Source of the DNA: Solwaraspora sp. WMMD406
Lineage (GTDB): Bacteria > Actinomycetota > Actinomycetes > Mycobacteriales > Micromonosporaceae
Assembly: GCF_029626025.1 (NCBI RefSeq)
Contig: NZ_JARUBF010000001.1
Span: 1,240,001 to 1,304,000 of the forward strand
Direction: 5' to 3'
DNA length: 64,000 nt
The notes under the pieces are model-generated. The model saw only the letters and a list, made by a program, of their open reading frames with translations, ran no database searches and was not told where the DNA came from. Of the stretch, positions 53,208 through 61,531 are shown in pieces. Position 1 is the first letter of the stretch. The number at the start of each line of letters is the position of its first letter. The position numbers and the translations under genes were made by a program.

Positions 53208-53849
53208 GTGGTGCAGTTGCCGGCGGTGCTCGGCGAGCCGATCCGGTTCGTGCTGAACTGGGGTCGCCGCTACTCGCTCTGGGTGTTCAACTTCGGCCTG
53301 GCCTGCTGCGCGATCGAGTTCATCGCCACCAGCATGGGCCGGCACGACTTCATCCGGCTCGGCGTCATCCCGTTCGCCCACGGACCGCGCCAAGCTGACC
53401 TGATGGTCGTCTCCGGCACCGTCACCGACAAGATGGCCCCGGCGATCAAACGGCTCTACGACCAGATGCCCGAACCCAAGTACGTCATCTCGTTCGGCGC
53501 CTGCTCCAACTGCGGCGGCCCCTACTGGGATTCGTACTCGGTGACCAAGGGCGTCGACCAGCTGATCCCGGTCGACGTGTACGTGCCCGGCTGCCCGCCC
53601 CGGCCAGAAGCGCTGCTGCACGGCATCCTGCGCCTCCAGGACAAGATAGCCGCCGAGCGGTCCGGCATCGGCGGCGTACACCGGCCCGACCCGCTCGCCT
53701 CCCCGGCCGACCTGGCAGCCGAACCGGCCACCGCGCCCGGCGACCCGCGCCCCGGCACACCGGCCGGCACACGACCCGGCCAGCCGCCCGCGCGGTCGAA
53801 GTCTGTCGACGCGTTCACCGCGCCCGTCATCCCACCGCCGGCCCGCTGA
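53208..53849 (+). CDS. nuoB: NADH-quinone oxidoreductase subunit B (orphan copy)
   Basis: A 213-residue protein. Residues 1-155 match NuoB, with the [4Fe-4S] N2 cluster cysteines in [17 protein letters not shown] and VPGCPPRPE. The last 55 residues are a Pro/Ala/Asp tail not found in standard NuoB. GTG 53208 follows GGAGG by about 11 bases. No NuoA or NuoC is adjacent: NuoC and NuoH appear only 7 kb downstream. It is probably part of a second, incomplete complex I set. Confidence 0.92.
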   Translation: MVQLPAVLGEPIRFVLNWGRRYSLWVFNFGLACCAIEFIATSMGRHDFIRLGVIPFAHGPRQADLMVVSGTVTDKMAPAIKRLYDQMPEPKYVISFGACSNCGGPYWDSYSVTKGVDQLIPVDVYVPGCPPRPEALLHGILRLQDKIAAERSGIGGVHRPDPLASPADLAAEPATAPGDPRPGTPAGTRPGQPPARSKSVDAFTAPVIPPPAR

Positions 53850-53970
53850 CTGAGCCGCCGCACCGCTGACCAGCCAACACCGTGTCGCCGACCACCTGGT
53901 ATGGCGTACCGCTGGGATCTGAGCCGACACTCAGCGGAGCTGTTGCTGACGCGGGGTAGCCTGCGCGAAC

Positions 53971-55290
53971 GTGAGTGATTCTCAGCGCGCGACGCAGATC
54001 GTCGACATCCTGACCGCCGAGTTCGGTGAGCTGATGGCCATCGACCCGGCCGCCTTCCAGCGCAAGTTCCGCAAGATGGCCGCCAGCCCGTTCGCGTTCT
54101 ACCGGGGCACCGCCTGCCTGTTCTACGCCGACCAGACCGCCCCCGGCGGGCCGTTCAACGACGACAGCTTCTGCGACAAGCAGACCAGCCGCGTCTGGAT
54201 CCACGGCGACCTGCACGCCGAGAATTTCGGCACCTACATGAACGGCTCCGGCGAGCTGGTCTTCAACGTCAACGACTTCGACGAGGCCTACGTCGGCCCG
54301 TTCATCTGGGACCTGCGGCGCTTCGCCGCCAGCGTCGCCCTCCTCGGCTACGCCAAAGCGCTCTCCGACGACGTCATCGGCACCCTGGTACGGACCTTCG
54401 CCACCGCCTACCTGACCGAACTGCGGGCCATCGTCGCCGGCGGCGAGGAAGCCATCGGCTCCATCACCCTGGCCAACGCCACCGGCGTGCTGCGCCACGT
54501 GTTGCAGGAAGCCCGGCTCAACACCCGCGTCGCCCTGCTCGAAAACCTCACCACCATCAACGACTACGAGCGCCGGTTCATCGTCCGCGACGGCGTGTAC
54601 GAGATCGACGACGACACCCGCGCCGCCGTCACCGCCGCCTTCGCCGAATACCTGACCACGCTGCCGCAGCGCGCCGACGGCAGCCGGACCGACCCCGCCC
54701 ACATCAAGGACATCGTGCTGCGCAAAGGCGTCGGCATCGGCTCCGCCGGGCTGCCGTCCTACAGCATCCTGCTCGAAGGCCACACCCAGGCCTTGGAAAA
54801 CGACGTCGTCGTCTACATGAAGCAGGCCCAGACGCCGGCCGTCGCCCGACACGTCGACGACGACGGCATCCGCTCCTACTTCCGCCACCAGGGGCACCGC
54901 ACCGCCGAGTCGCAGCGCGCGCTGCAGGCCCACGCCGACCCGTGGCTCGGCTTCACCGAACTCGGCGGCGTCGGCCAACTCGTCGCCGAAGTGTCCCCGT
55001 ACGCCGCCGACCTGGACTGGTCCGACGTCAACGAGCTGGCCGACCTGACCGGCGTCGTCGCCGACCTGGCCCACTCGGTGGCGAGAATGCACTCGGTCGC
55101 CGACGACGAGTCCAGCCACGACCTGGTCGACTTTTCCACCGAGGAGGCGATCGTCGCGGCGGTCGACACCGACGAGGCCGGGTTCGTCGAGGGCCTGGTC
55201 GACTTCGCCCACGCGTACGGTGCCCGCGCCCGCACCGACCACCGGATCTTCGTCGACCTGTTCCGCAACGGCCAGCTGCCCTGGGTCTAG
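53971..55290 (+). CDS. DUF2252 kinase-fold protein
   Basis: A 439-residue cytosolic protein of the DUF2252 family. The segments WIHGDLHAENFGTY (about 79-92) and VFNVNDFDEAYVGP (about 98-111) look like the catalytic loop and metal-binding motif of aminoglycoside-phosphotransferase-like kinases. Activity and substrate are unknown. It starts with GTG 53971 and a weak ribosome site. Neighbours give no clear hint. Confidence 0.88.
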   Translation: MSDSQRATQIVDILTAEFGELMAIDPAAFQRKFRKMAASPFAFYRGTACLFYADQTAPGGPFNDDSFCDKQTSRVWIHGDLHAENFGTYMNGSGELVFNVNDFDEAYVGPFIWDLRRFAASVALLGYAKALSDDVIGTLVRTFATAYLTELRAIVAGGEEAIGSITLANATGVLRHVLQEARLNTRVALLENLTTINDYERRFIVRDGVYEIDDDTRAAVTAAFAEYLTTLPQRADGSRTDPAHIKDIVLRKGVGIGSAGLPSYSILLEGHTQALENDVVVYMKQAQTPAVARHVDDDGIRSYFRHQGHRTAESQRALQAHADPWLGFTELGGVGQLVAEVSPYAADLDWSDVNELADLTGVVADLAHSVARMHSVADDESSHDLVDFSTEEAIVAAVDTDEAGFVEGLVDFAHAYGARARTDHRIFVDLFRNGQLPWV

Positions 55291-55345
55291 CCGGCGGCGA
55301 CTCCTTTGGCCGCTGTGGACGCCACGGCCACGCTAGCCTCGATGG

Positions 55346-55361
55346 TCGAACATGTGTTCTA
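55346..55361 (+). promoter_or_regulatory. LexA-like SOS box before the Panacea gene
   Basis: TCGAACATGTGTTCTA is one base off the palindromic actinobacterial SOS box (CGAAC-N4-GTTCG), with the GAAC/GTTC halves intact. It ends at the base before ATG 55362. A possible -10 (TAGCCT, 55334-55339) lies just upstream, so LexA could block transcription start. Confidence 0.68.
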
Positions 55362-56057
55362 ATGAGCGTCAAGTCTGCTGCGTCGGGCGAGGGTGGGGTA
55401 GCGTTGCGAGAGATGGTAGAGTCCGCGCCCCCGCTGTCCGCGTCGCGACGAATGGTCGCGGCGTACGTGGCGGTGCTGAGGTTGGCGCGCGAACGCGGGT
55501 ACGTGGTCACCCGGCTGAAGATGGCGAAGTTCCTCTACCTGACCGATCTCGCTGCGGTACGCGAGGGTGAGGACCCCGTTTCCGGGGTCGAATGGCGATG
55601 GCTGCACCACGGCCCGTTCAACAACACCCTGCAGTTCCTCGAAAACGAGCTCGTCGAGCGCGGCGTGGTGCGGCGCGATCCCTACTATCAGGGATTCCAG
55701 ATTCGACTCGTCGACGAACTGCCCGGTTACGACATGCCTGCCGACGACATGGCGATCCTGGAGAGGACTCTGACGCAGCTGGGAGGGCTCGCGGCGGCGA
55801 CACTCAAGGACCTGAGTTACCAGACCCCGCCGATGGAGGACGCGCAGCAACGCGGGCGGGGCGTCGTGCTCGACCTGTCGCTCGCGCGTCCCCGCCCCAA
55901 GCTCGCGAAGCTCGCGCGGAGAATGTCGGCGGTGCTCAGGCAGCTTCCCGAGCAGGAGAACGACCCAGGGATTGGCCAAGAGCTTGAGCAGGAGATGACC
56001 GAGCTGGCCGACGCGCGCCGGCGAGCAACAGGAGTGCTGCTTGACGACGACCAATAG
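55362..56057 (+). CDS. Panacea-domain (SocA-like) antitoxin
   Basis: A 231-residue protein. The Panacea/DUF4065 domain (about 28-170) has RLKMAKFLYLTDLAAVREGE and GVEWRWLHHGPFNNTL. The domain is the common antitoxin part of PanAT toxin-antitoxin modules and neutralises many unrelated toxins. The C-terminal helix (about 175-231) probably contacts the toxin. The gene overlaps the PemK-like toxin gene by 17 bases. ATG 55362 abuts the SOS box; ATG 55413, upstream of the domain, is an alternative start. Confidence 0.88.
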   Translation: MSVKSAASGEGGVALREMVESAPPLSASRRMVAAYVAVLRLARERGYVVTRLKMAKFLYLTDLAAVREGEDPVSGVEWRWLHHGPFNNTLQFLENELVERGVVRRDPYYQGFQIRLVDELPGYDMPADDMAILERTLTQLGGLAAATLKDLSYQTPPMEDAQQRGRGVVLDLSLARPRPKLAKLARRMSAVLRQLPEQENDPGIGQELEQEMTELADARRRATGVLLDDDQ

Positions 56058-56445
56058 CCTGGTCATCAACGGCGGGATCTACTACGTCAAGGACAAAGCC
56101 ATCTCGCTTCCGCCAAACGACGGCCGTAACTATCACGATGAACGTCGGCCCGTGGTCGTGCTCAGTGGGCCAGACACGAACAGCCTCGCCGGCTGGCCCA
56201 CTGTCCTGGTCGCTCCGATCTCCACCTCGCCCAAGCTCAAGACGCAGTACTGCGTCAAGCTCGGCGCCAGCGAGGGTGGTCTGCCCAAGAAGTGCTGGGT
56301 ACGGGTGGTCGCGGTGCAGCCGCTCCTCAAGTCGGATCTCCAGGACCGTCTCGGCGTCCTCTCGGCCGAGCGACTCGAAGAGATCCAGGCGCGACTTTCC
56401 AGTACATGGGTCTGTACATCGAGGGCATGGACGACGTCGAGCTGA
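56041..56445 (+). CDS. PemK/MazF-like toxin, probably frameshifted at its end
   Basis: A 134-residue frame from TTG 56041. It matches PemK/MazF-like endoribonuclease toxins: PVVVLSGPDTN, WPTVLVAPISTS, LPKKCWVRVVAVQPLLKSDL, then RLGVLSAERLEEIQARL. After residue ~119 the frame yields an odd tail (SSTWVCTSRAW...). Another frame, entered by one added base in the CTTTCC run near 56398, gives QYMGLYIEGMDDVELT and stops at TAG 56448-56450, a natural end for the family. It is therefore frameshifted by one base, or the sequence has an error. It should be neutralised by the Panacea partner. Confidence 0.82.
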   Translation: MTTTNSLVINGGIYYVKDKAISLPPNDGRNYHDERRPVVVLSGPDTNSLAGWPTVLVAPISTSPKLKTQYCVKLGASEGGLPKKCWVRVVAVQPLLKSDLQDRLGVLSAERLEEIQARLSSTWVCTSRAWTTSS

Positions 56446-56446
56446 C

Positions 56447-57013
56447 CTAGCCGAGGACGGCGCGGACCAGGGCGACGACGCCGGCTCTGATCCGCTCCAG
56501 CGGTTCGTCGCGCAGGTGATCGAGCAGGTCGCTGCGTACGGCGGCGAGCAGGGCGTGCGCCAGGAAGTCGGCGTGCTCCGGGCCGCGTACGCCGGTGACG
56601 ATGTCGGTCAGCTGGCGGTGCAGGTCGCCGTACGCCGGGCTGCGGTACGGGCTGCCCCGGCCGGCGTTTTCCAGCGCGAGCGCCAGTGACCGGTTGGCCT
56701 GCTTGTACGCGAGGATCGCGTCGAAGATCGCGATGACCTGGGCCTGCGGATCCCGATCCGCTCCCTGCCGAGGGTCCCGGAGGGCGGCCTGCAGGGCGAC
56801 ACCGCGCTGGGCGGCGAGGGCCTGCAGCAGGCCGGTGCGGTCGCCGAAGCCGCGAAACAGGGTGCCTTTGCCGACGCCGGCCGCCTGGGCGACGGCGTCC
56901 ATGGTGACCTCGTCCGGGTCGTCGGCGGCGTCGAGTAGCCGGCCGGCGGCGGCCAGTACGGTTTCCCGGTTGCGGGCGGCGTCGGCCCGTTCCTTGCGTG
57001 CTGCTGGCGGCAC
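56447..57013 (-). CDS. TetR family repressor of the SnoaL-NmrA operon
   Basis: A 188-residue regulator: HTH about 12-60 (VTMDAVAQAAGVGKGTLFRGFGDR) and a C-terminal ligand domain. It begins with GTG 57013. It is divergent from the SnoaL-like gene, and two perfect 15-bp palindromes lie in the shared promoter, so autoregulation and control of the neighbour are very likely. Its stop codon overlaps the alternative-frame stop of the PemK-like gene. Confidence 0.88.
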   Translation of the reverse strand: MPPAARKERADAARNRETVLAAAGRLLDAADDPDEVTMDAVAQAAGVGKGTLFRGFGDRTGLLQALAAQRGVALQAALRDPRQGADRDPQAQVIAIFDAILAYKQANRSLALALENAGRGSPYRSPAYGDLHRQLTDIVTGVRGPEHADFLAHALLAAVRSDLLDHLRDEPLERIRAGVVALVRAVLG

Positions 57014-57038
57014 AGGTGACCGTCCTCTCGCCCTCGTG

Positions 57039-57088
57039 TTGGATATCCGGACCGACGGTCCGTATAGTTGATCCGGACCGCTGGTCCG
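57039..57088 (+). promoter_or_regulatory. Promoter with two perfect TetR-type operators
   Basis: TTGGAT (57039-57044) and TATAGT (57063-57068), 18 bases apart, are a good promoter for the SnoaL-like gene. CGGACCGACGGTCCG fills the spacer (57048-57062) and CGGACCGCTGGTCCG (57074-57088) covers the transcription start. The two palindromes have the same arms and are 26 bases centre to centre. Confidence 0.88.
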
Positions 57089-57106
57089 AATCTTAGAGGA
57101 GGCACC

Positions 57107-57580
57107 GTGCCCGAAGCGCCCACCCCGACCGCCAGCCCCGCCGCCCGGCTACTGCACCGCTGCCTCGATCATCTGCTCGCCAAGGACATGCCCGGCTTCC
57201 TCGCGCACTGGCACGACGACGCGGTCGCCGAGTTCCCGTTCGCCCCACCCGGCTACCCGCGCCGCCTCGACGGCATCGCCGCCGTCACCGACTACCTGAT
57301 CGATTACCCGAAACTGATCGACATCGCCGAGTTCCCCGACGTGACCGTGCACCAGAACGTCGACCCCGACGTGGTGATCGCCGAACTCACCGCCACCGGC
57401 ACCGTCGTGCCCACCGGGCAGCCGTACCGGATGTCGTACGTCGTCGTGGTGACCGTCCGGGACGGCAAGATCGCCCACTACCGCGACTACTGGAACCCGC
57501 TGGCCGTCCCCGACCTGACCCCGGCCCCCGACCTGACCATGGCCGCCCCCGACCTGACCCCGGCCGGTACCGATGCCTGA
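57107..57580 (+). CDS. SnoaL-like polyketide-cyclase-fold protein
   Basis: A 157-residue NTF2-fold protein (LLHRCLDHLLAKDMPGFLAHW, DYWNPLAVPDL). The family includes cyclases, dehydratases and ligand-binding proteins, so the reaction is unknown. The C-terminal Asp-Leu-Thr-Pro repeats look disordered. GTG 57107 follows GAGGAGG. It overlaps the next gene by 8 bases and is controlled by the TetR palindromes. Confidence 0.83.
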   Translation: MPEAPTPTASPAARLLHRCLDHLLAKDMPGFLAHWHDDAVAEFPFAPPGYPRRLDGIAAVTDYLIDYPKLIDIAEFPDVTVHQNVDPDVVIAELTATGTVVPTGQPYRMSYVVVVTVRDGKIAHYRDYWNPLAVPDLTPAPDLTMAAPDLTPAGTDA

Positions 57581-58445
57581 CCAGCGGATAGTCCTGGTGA
57601 CCGGCGCGACCGGCAACACCGGCCGGCGTATAGTCGCCACCCTCGTCGCAGCCGGCCACCCGGTGCGGGCCGCCAGCCGGCACCGCCCCACCCACCCGGC
57701 AGCCGCCGCCGGCCACGTCCCCTTCGACTGGCACGACCCCGCCACCCACCGCCCTGCCGTCGACGACGTCCACGCCATCTACCTGATGCCGCCGCCCGCC
57801 AGTGCCGACCCGGTCGGCCAGGTCGGCGCGCTCCTCGACCTGGCCCAGGACGCCGGCGTACGCCGGATCGTGCTGCTCAGCTCGTCGGCGATCCGCAGCG
57901 GCGACCCCGGCCCCGGCCAACTGCCCGCCACCGTCGCCGACCGGTTCCCCGAGTGGACCGTGCTGCGCCCGTCCTGGTTCATGCAGAACTTCGTCGCCGA
58001 GCAGCACCACCACGGCGTCAGCATCCGGCGCGACGGCGAGATCGTCACCGCCACCGACGACGGCCGAATCGCCTTCATCGACGTCGCCGACATCGCCGCC
58101 GTCGCCGTACGGGCCCTGACCGACCCGGTGCCGCACAACGCCGAACACCTGCTCACCGGCCCGCAGACGCACAGCTACACCGAGGTCGCGACCATGATCA
58201 GCGAGGTCAGCGGCCGGCCGGTCCGACACCGTACGGTCGACGTCGCCACGATGCGCCACCGACTCGCCGACTTCGGCATCCCGGACGGCTTCGCCGCCCT
58301 CCTGGCCGGCATGGACGCGGCCATCGCCGCCGGAGCCGAAGACCGGACCACGCGTACGGTCGCCGACGTCACCGGCCGGCAGCCGACCAGCCTGCGTGAC
58401 TTTTGCACCGCCCACGCCGACCACTGGCGACGGACGGCGGCGTGA
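57573..58445 (+). CDS. NmrA-type NAD(P)-binding oxidoreductase
   Basis: A 290-residue atypical short-chain dehydrogenase-like protein: VTGATGNTGRRIVATL at the N-terminus, AASRH as the NADP-binding strand and FMQNFVAEQ in the middle. Members reduce quinones or sense NADPH; the YxxxK catalytic pair is not evident, so the role is uncertain. With the SnoaL-like protein it forms a TetR-controlled operon, which fits a small detoxification pathway. Confidence 0.85.
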   Translation: MPDQRIVLVTGATGNTGRRIVATLVAAGHPVRAASRHRPTHPAAAAGHVPFDWHDPATHRPAVDDVHAIYLMPPPASADPVGQVGALLDLAQDAGVRRIVLLSSSAIRSGDPGPGQLPATVADRFPEWTVLRPSWFMQNFVAEQHHHGVSIRRDGEIVTATDDGRIAFIDVADIAAVAVRALTDPVPHNAEHLLTGPQTHSYTEVATMISEVSGRPVRHRTVDVATMRHRLADFGIPDGFAALLAGMDAAIAAGAEDRTTRTVADVTGRQPTSLRDFCTAHADHWRRTAA

Positions 58446-58460
58446 CCGGGCTACCGTCGA

Positions 58461-59675
58461 ATGGTGGCCCGACCCGGTTGGCGTTTCGAATCGACAGAGC
58501 TGCTGAGCGCCCCACTGGTGGCCGGTGGTCTCGTCCACGTCGCCGGCGAAGACGGGCACGTCCACACCCTTGACGCCGGCAGCGGCCGGCCCCGGTGGCG
58601 CGGCCGGCGCGGCGACCCGAAGCCCAACCCGTACTTTCCGCCGCTGCCGCCGGTGCTCGCCGGTGACGTCCTGGCCGTCACCGGTTCCCTCGGCGGGTCC
58701 GGCTGGGCGGACACGGTGCTCGGGCTGGCCGCCGCCGACGGGACCCAACGGTGGACGTACCCGCTCGTCGGCACCACCGTCACCGGTCTCACCGCCGACG
58801 ACTCAGCCGTCGTCGTCACCGGTCGCAACGGTCTGACCTGCCTCGACCCGGCCGAGGGGCGGGTGCGGTGGACGGTGCCGCCGCCGGAGACGACCGGGCC
58901 GTGGCAGGCCAGCTTCGACCAACCGGCGGTCGACGACGACCACGTGTACGCGATCGCCCGGTTCAGCCGACCGGACACGGCGCTCGACGGCGGCTATTTG
59001 ATCCTGGCCCTCGACAGGTCCACCGGCACCAGGGTCTGGGGTGTCCAGGTCCACGACGGCTGGGGCGCCACGCTGACCGTCGGCGGTGACCTGGTCTTCG
59101 TCGGCGACGGTCAGGGGTGGTTCATCGTGCTCCGCAGCGACACCGGCGACACGGCCTGGTCGACGCAGATCCGGCCGAAGCTCGGGCTGCCGGTTGGGTC
59201 CGGGACGTTGCCGTTCGCCGCGCCGACCGGGGCGGCCGCGTTCGCCGGTGAGCAGGTGGACCAGCCGGTGCTCGCCGAGCAGGAGCTCCACGTGCCGAGC
59301 CGCAACGGCGACGTCCACCTGATGGACCGGGACACCGGTGCGGTGCGGCGCGTCTGGCGGATCGGCGTACCGGCGCTGAGCATCGCCGTCTCGGACGACC
59401 TGCTGCACGTCGGCGGCATCCACGGGCTGCTGGTCGCGTTCCACCGGGACCGCCGCGAGGTGAGCTGGTGGCGGAGGCTGCCGGTCGGCCGGATCGACGC
59501 GTTGACCGTTGCCGACGGCCTGCTCCACGTCGGCGGCGAACGGCACCTCGCCGCGCTGGACCCGGTCACCGGGGCCGGAGCCTGGCGTCGCTTCCCGGCC
59601 CGGGTCCACCGGTCGTCGTATCCGCCGGGATCGGCCGGCCGGGAGCTGACCAACGCCGACCTGCCCTGGGCCTGA
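58461..59675 (+). CDS. PQQ-like beta-propeller repeat protein
   Basis: A 404-residue protein built of WD/PQQ-like blades: repeating GxxxALDxxTGxxxW motifs such as LDAGSGRPRWRG, LDPAEGRVRWTV, LDRSTGTRVWGV, RSDTGDTAWST and MDRDTGAVRRVW. No signal peptide is visible, so it is probably cytosolic, and the PQQ-dehydrogenase catalytic residues are absent. Such proteins act as scaffolds or sensors. It follows the NmrA-like gene by 15 bases and may belong to the same transcript. Confidence 0.8.
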   Translation: MVARPGWRFESTELLSAPLVAGGLVHVAGEDGHVHTLDAGSGRPRWRGRRGDPKPNPYFPPLPPVLAGDVLAVTGSLGGSGWADTVLGLAAADGTQRWTYPLVGTTVTGLTADDSAVVVTGRNGLTCLDPAEGRVRWTVPPPETTGPWQASFDQPAVDDDHVYAIARFSRPDTALDGGYLILALDRSTGTRVWGVQVHDGWGATLTVGGDLVFVGDGQGWFIVLRSDTGDTAWSTQIRPKLGLPVGSGTLPFAAPTGAAAFAGEQVDQPVLAEQELHVPSRNGDVHLMDRDTGAVRRVWRIGVPALSIAVSDDLLHVGGIHGLLVAFHRDRREVSWWRRLPVGRIDALTVADGLLHVGGERHLAALDPVTGAGAWRRFPARVHRSSYPPGSAGRELTNADLPWA

Positions 59676-59709
59676 CGGCCCTCCGTCGACACGGACAGGC
59701 GTGGACCGG

Positions 59710-60747
59710 TCAGAACTCGATCACGGTCTTGATGCCGCTCTGCTCGGCGTACGCCTGGGCGTAGTCGTCCAGGCCGTACCGGTGGGTGATCATGCCCATC
59801 AGCCAGTCGTGGTCGGCGCGGGCCAGCGCGTCGGCCGCCTGCGCCCAATGCCGCCGGTTGGCGTTGACCGTGCCGAAGATGACGTTGTTCTTCAACACCA
59901 GGCAGCGGTTGAGCTCGTTGAGGTCCAACTCGATGTGGTGGGCGCTGGCGTTGATCCCGGTCAGACAGCCGACGCCGTTCGGGGCCAGCTTGCCGAACAC
60001 CTCCCGCACCACCGGCGGCGCACCCGTGCACTCGACGATGATGTCCGGGTCGAAGTCCAGGTCCGCCACCGGCACCGCGTGGTACGTCGCACCCAGCCGG
60101 CGGGCCAGCTCCGGCTTCGGCCCGGACGTACCCCGCGCCAACACGTGCGTCTCGAACCCGCGCTGCACACTCAGCAGCGCCGCCAACAACCCGATCGGCC
60201 CGGAACCGGTCACCAGCACCCGCCGAGGTGCCCAGAACCCCCGCGCCCCGATCCGGTCGATGTGGTCCCACGCTTTGGCGACCACGCTCGCCGGCTCCAG
60301 CAGCACCCCGGCCAGCCCCAACTCAGGTGCCAGCGGTACGGCGTACTCGGCCGGCACCCGCCACCGCTGCCGGGCGAACCCGTCGACGCCCTTGATCCCG
60401 CACTCGGTGTAGCGCCCGTTGCTGCACAGATCCCACTCGCCGGCCGCGCAGTACGGGCACGGCACCGGATCACGGTGCCGGACGATCCCGGCGACCAGAT
60501 CACCCGGCTCCAGGGTGCCCGTCGGGTCCTCGACCACCCGGCCCAGCGACTCGTGCCCGATGACGAGGGTGTCCCGCCCAGCGGGCGGCTCACCGTAGTC
60601 ACCGGCGAGGATCTCCGAATCCGTACCGCAGATCCCGACCGCGACCGCCTCGACCAGCACCTCACCCTCAGCCTGCGTCGGCTCCGGCGCGTCGTCGACG
60701 AGGCGCAGCGAATCGGCCTTGCCCGGAGTCACGGTCAGCGCACGCAT
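59710..60747 (-). CDS. Glucose 1-dehydrogenase-like zinc dehydrogenase
   Basis: A 345-residue medium-chain zinc dehydrogenase. GICGTDSEIL carries the catalytic Cys, GHESLG the zinc ligands, and CPYCAAGEWDLCSNGRYTECG spans the structural zinc site in part; VLVTGSGPIGLLAALL is the nucleotide fold. The sequence and the C-terminal Glu_dehyd_C-like domain match glucose 1-dehydrogenase, which oxidises glucose with NAD(P). ATG 60747 is the start. It is divergent from nuoC. Confidence 0.88.
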   Translation of the reverse strand: MRALTVTPGKADSLRLVDDAPEPTQAEGEVLVEAVAVGICGTDSEILAGDYGEPPAGRDTLVIGHESLGRVVEDPTGTLEPGDLVAGIVRHRDPVPCPYCAAGEWDLCSNGRYTECGIKGVDGFARQRWRVPAEYAVPLAPELGLAGVLLEPASVVAKAWDHIDRIGARGFWAPRRVLVTGSGPIGLLAALLSVQRGFETHVLARGTSGPKPELARRLGATYHAVPVADLDFDPDIIVECTGAPPVVREVFGKLAPNGVGCLTGINASAHHIELDLNELNRCLVLKNNVIFGTVNANRRHWAQAADALARADHDWLMGMITHRYGLDDYAQAYAEQSGIKTVIEF

Positions 60748-60840
60748 ACCAGCAGGCTTTCCCTGCCGGGCGGGAGCTACACGGGCCGCGCCGCGAAAAT
60801 CAGCGTCCGATTTCGTCCCAGCCACACGATTTGGTATCCG

Positions 60841-60877
60841 TTGCCGCCCCGACGGCACCTTTAGTATCTGTGCCATG
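60841..60877 (+). promoter_or_regulatory. Probable leaderless promoter of nuoC
   Basis: TAGTAT (60862-60867) lies 7 bases before ATG 60875, so the transcript should begin at the start codon itself. TTGCCG (60841-60846), 15 bases upstream, is a weak -35. There is no ribosome site before the ATG, as expected for a leaderless gene. Confidence 0.6.
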
Positions 60878-61531
60878 AGCCCCGACGAGATCGGCGCACA
60901 CCTGGTCGAGCTGCTGACGCGGGAACCGACACCGGACGTCACCGCCACCGTCTCCGGGGGCGGCCGCCACGCCCGCGCCACCGTCGACGTACCGGCCGCG
61001 AACTGGCCGGACGCGCTGCGCCTCGCCCGCGACGACACCGACCTCGACTGCGACTTCTTCGACTGGCTGTCCGCCGTCGACGAACTCGACGACGGGTTCG
61101 CGATCGTCGCCCACCTGTGGTCCACCCGGGCCCGGCACGGCCTGCTGATCCGCACCCGCGTCCCCCGCGACCGCCCCGTACTGCCCAGCGTGGTCGGTGT
61201 CTTCCCCGGCGCGGACTGGCACGAGCGGGAAACCCACGAAATGTTCGGCGTCGACTTCACCGGCCACCCGCACCTGGCCCCGCTGCTGCTGCCACCCCAG
61301 TTCGAAGGGCATCCGCTACGCAAGGAGTTCGTCCTCGCCTCCCGGGTCGCCAAACCATGGCCGGGCGCGAAGGAACCCGGCGAATCCGAAGGCGGCGGCA
61401 CCCGCCGCGCGCCGATGCGGCCACCGGGCGTACCGCTGCCGACCGAATGGGGTCCGCAGGCCGCCCGGCCCGCCCGCGACACCGACCCCGACGCAGGTCA
61501 AAAGGCCGACCCCGACGGGGGTACGGCGTGA
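60875..61531 (+). CDS. nuoC: NADH-quinone oxidoreductase subunit C (orphan copy)
   Basis: A 218-residue protein. The core (about 10-155) matches NuoC: DCDFFDWLSAVDELDDGFAIVAHL, GADWHERETHEMFGVDFTGH, LRKEFVL. The last 60 residues are disordered. ATG 60875 may be leaderless. It overlaps nuoH by one base (TGATG). NuoD, which usually follows NuoC, is missing here. Confidence 0.92.
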   Translation: MSPDEIGAHLVELLTREPTPDVTATVSGGGRHARATVDVPAANWPDALRLARDDTDLDCDFFDWLSAVDELDDGFAIVAHLWSTRARHGLLIRTRVPRDRPVLPSVVGVFPGADWHERETHEMFGVDFTGHPHLAPLLLPPQFEGHPLRKEFVLASRVAKPWPGAKEPGESEGGGTRRAPMRPPGVPLPTEWGPQAARPARDTDPDAGQKADPDGGTA

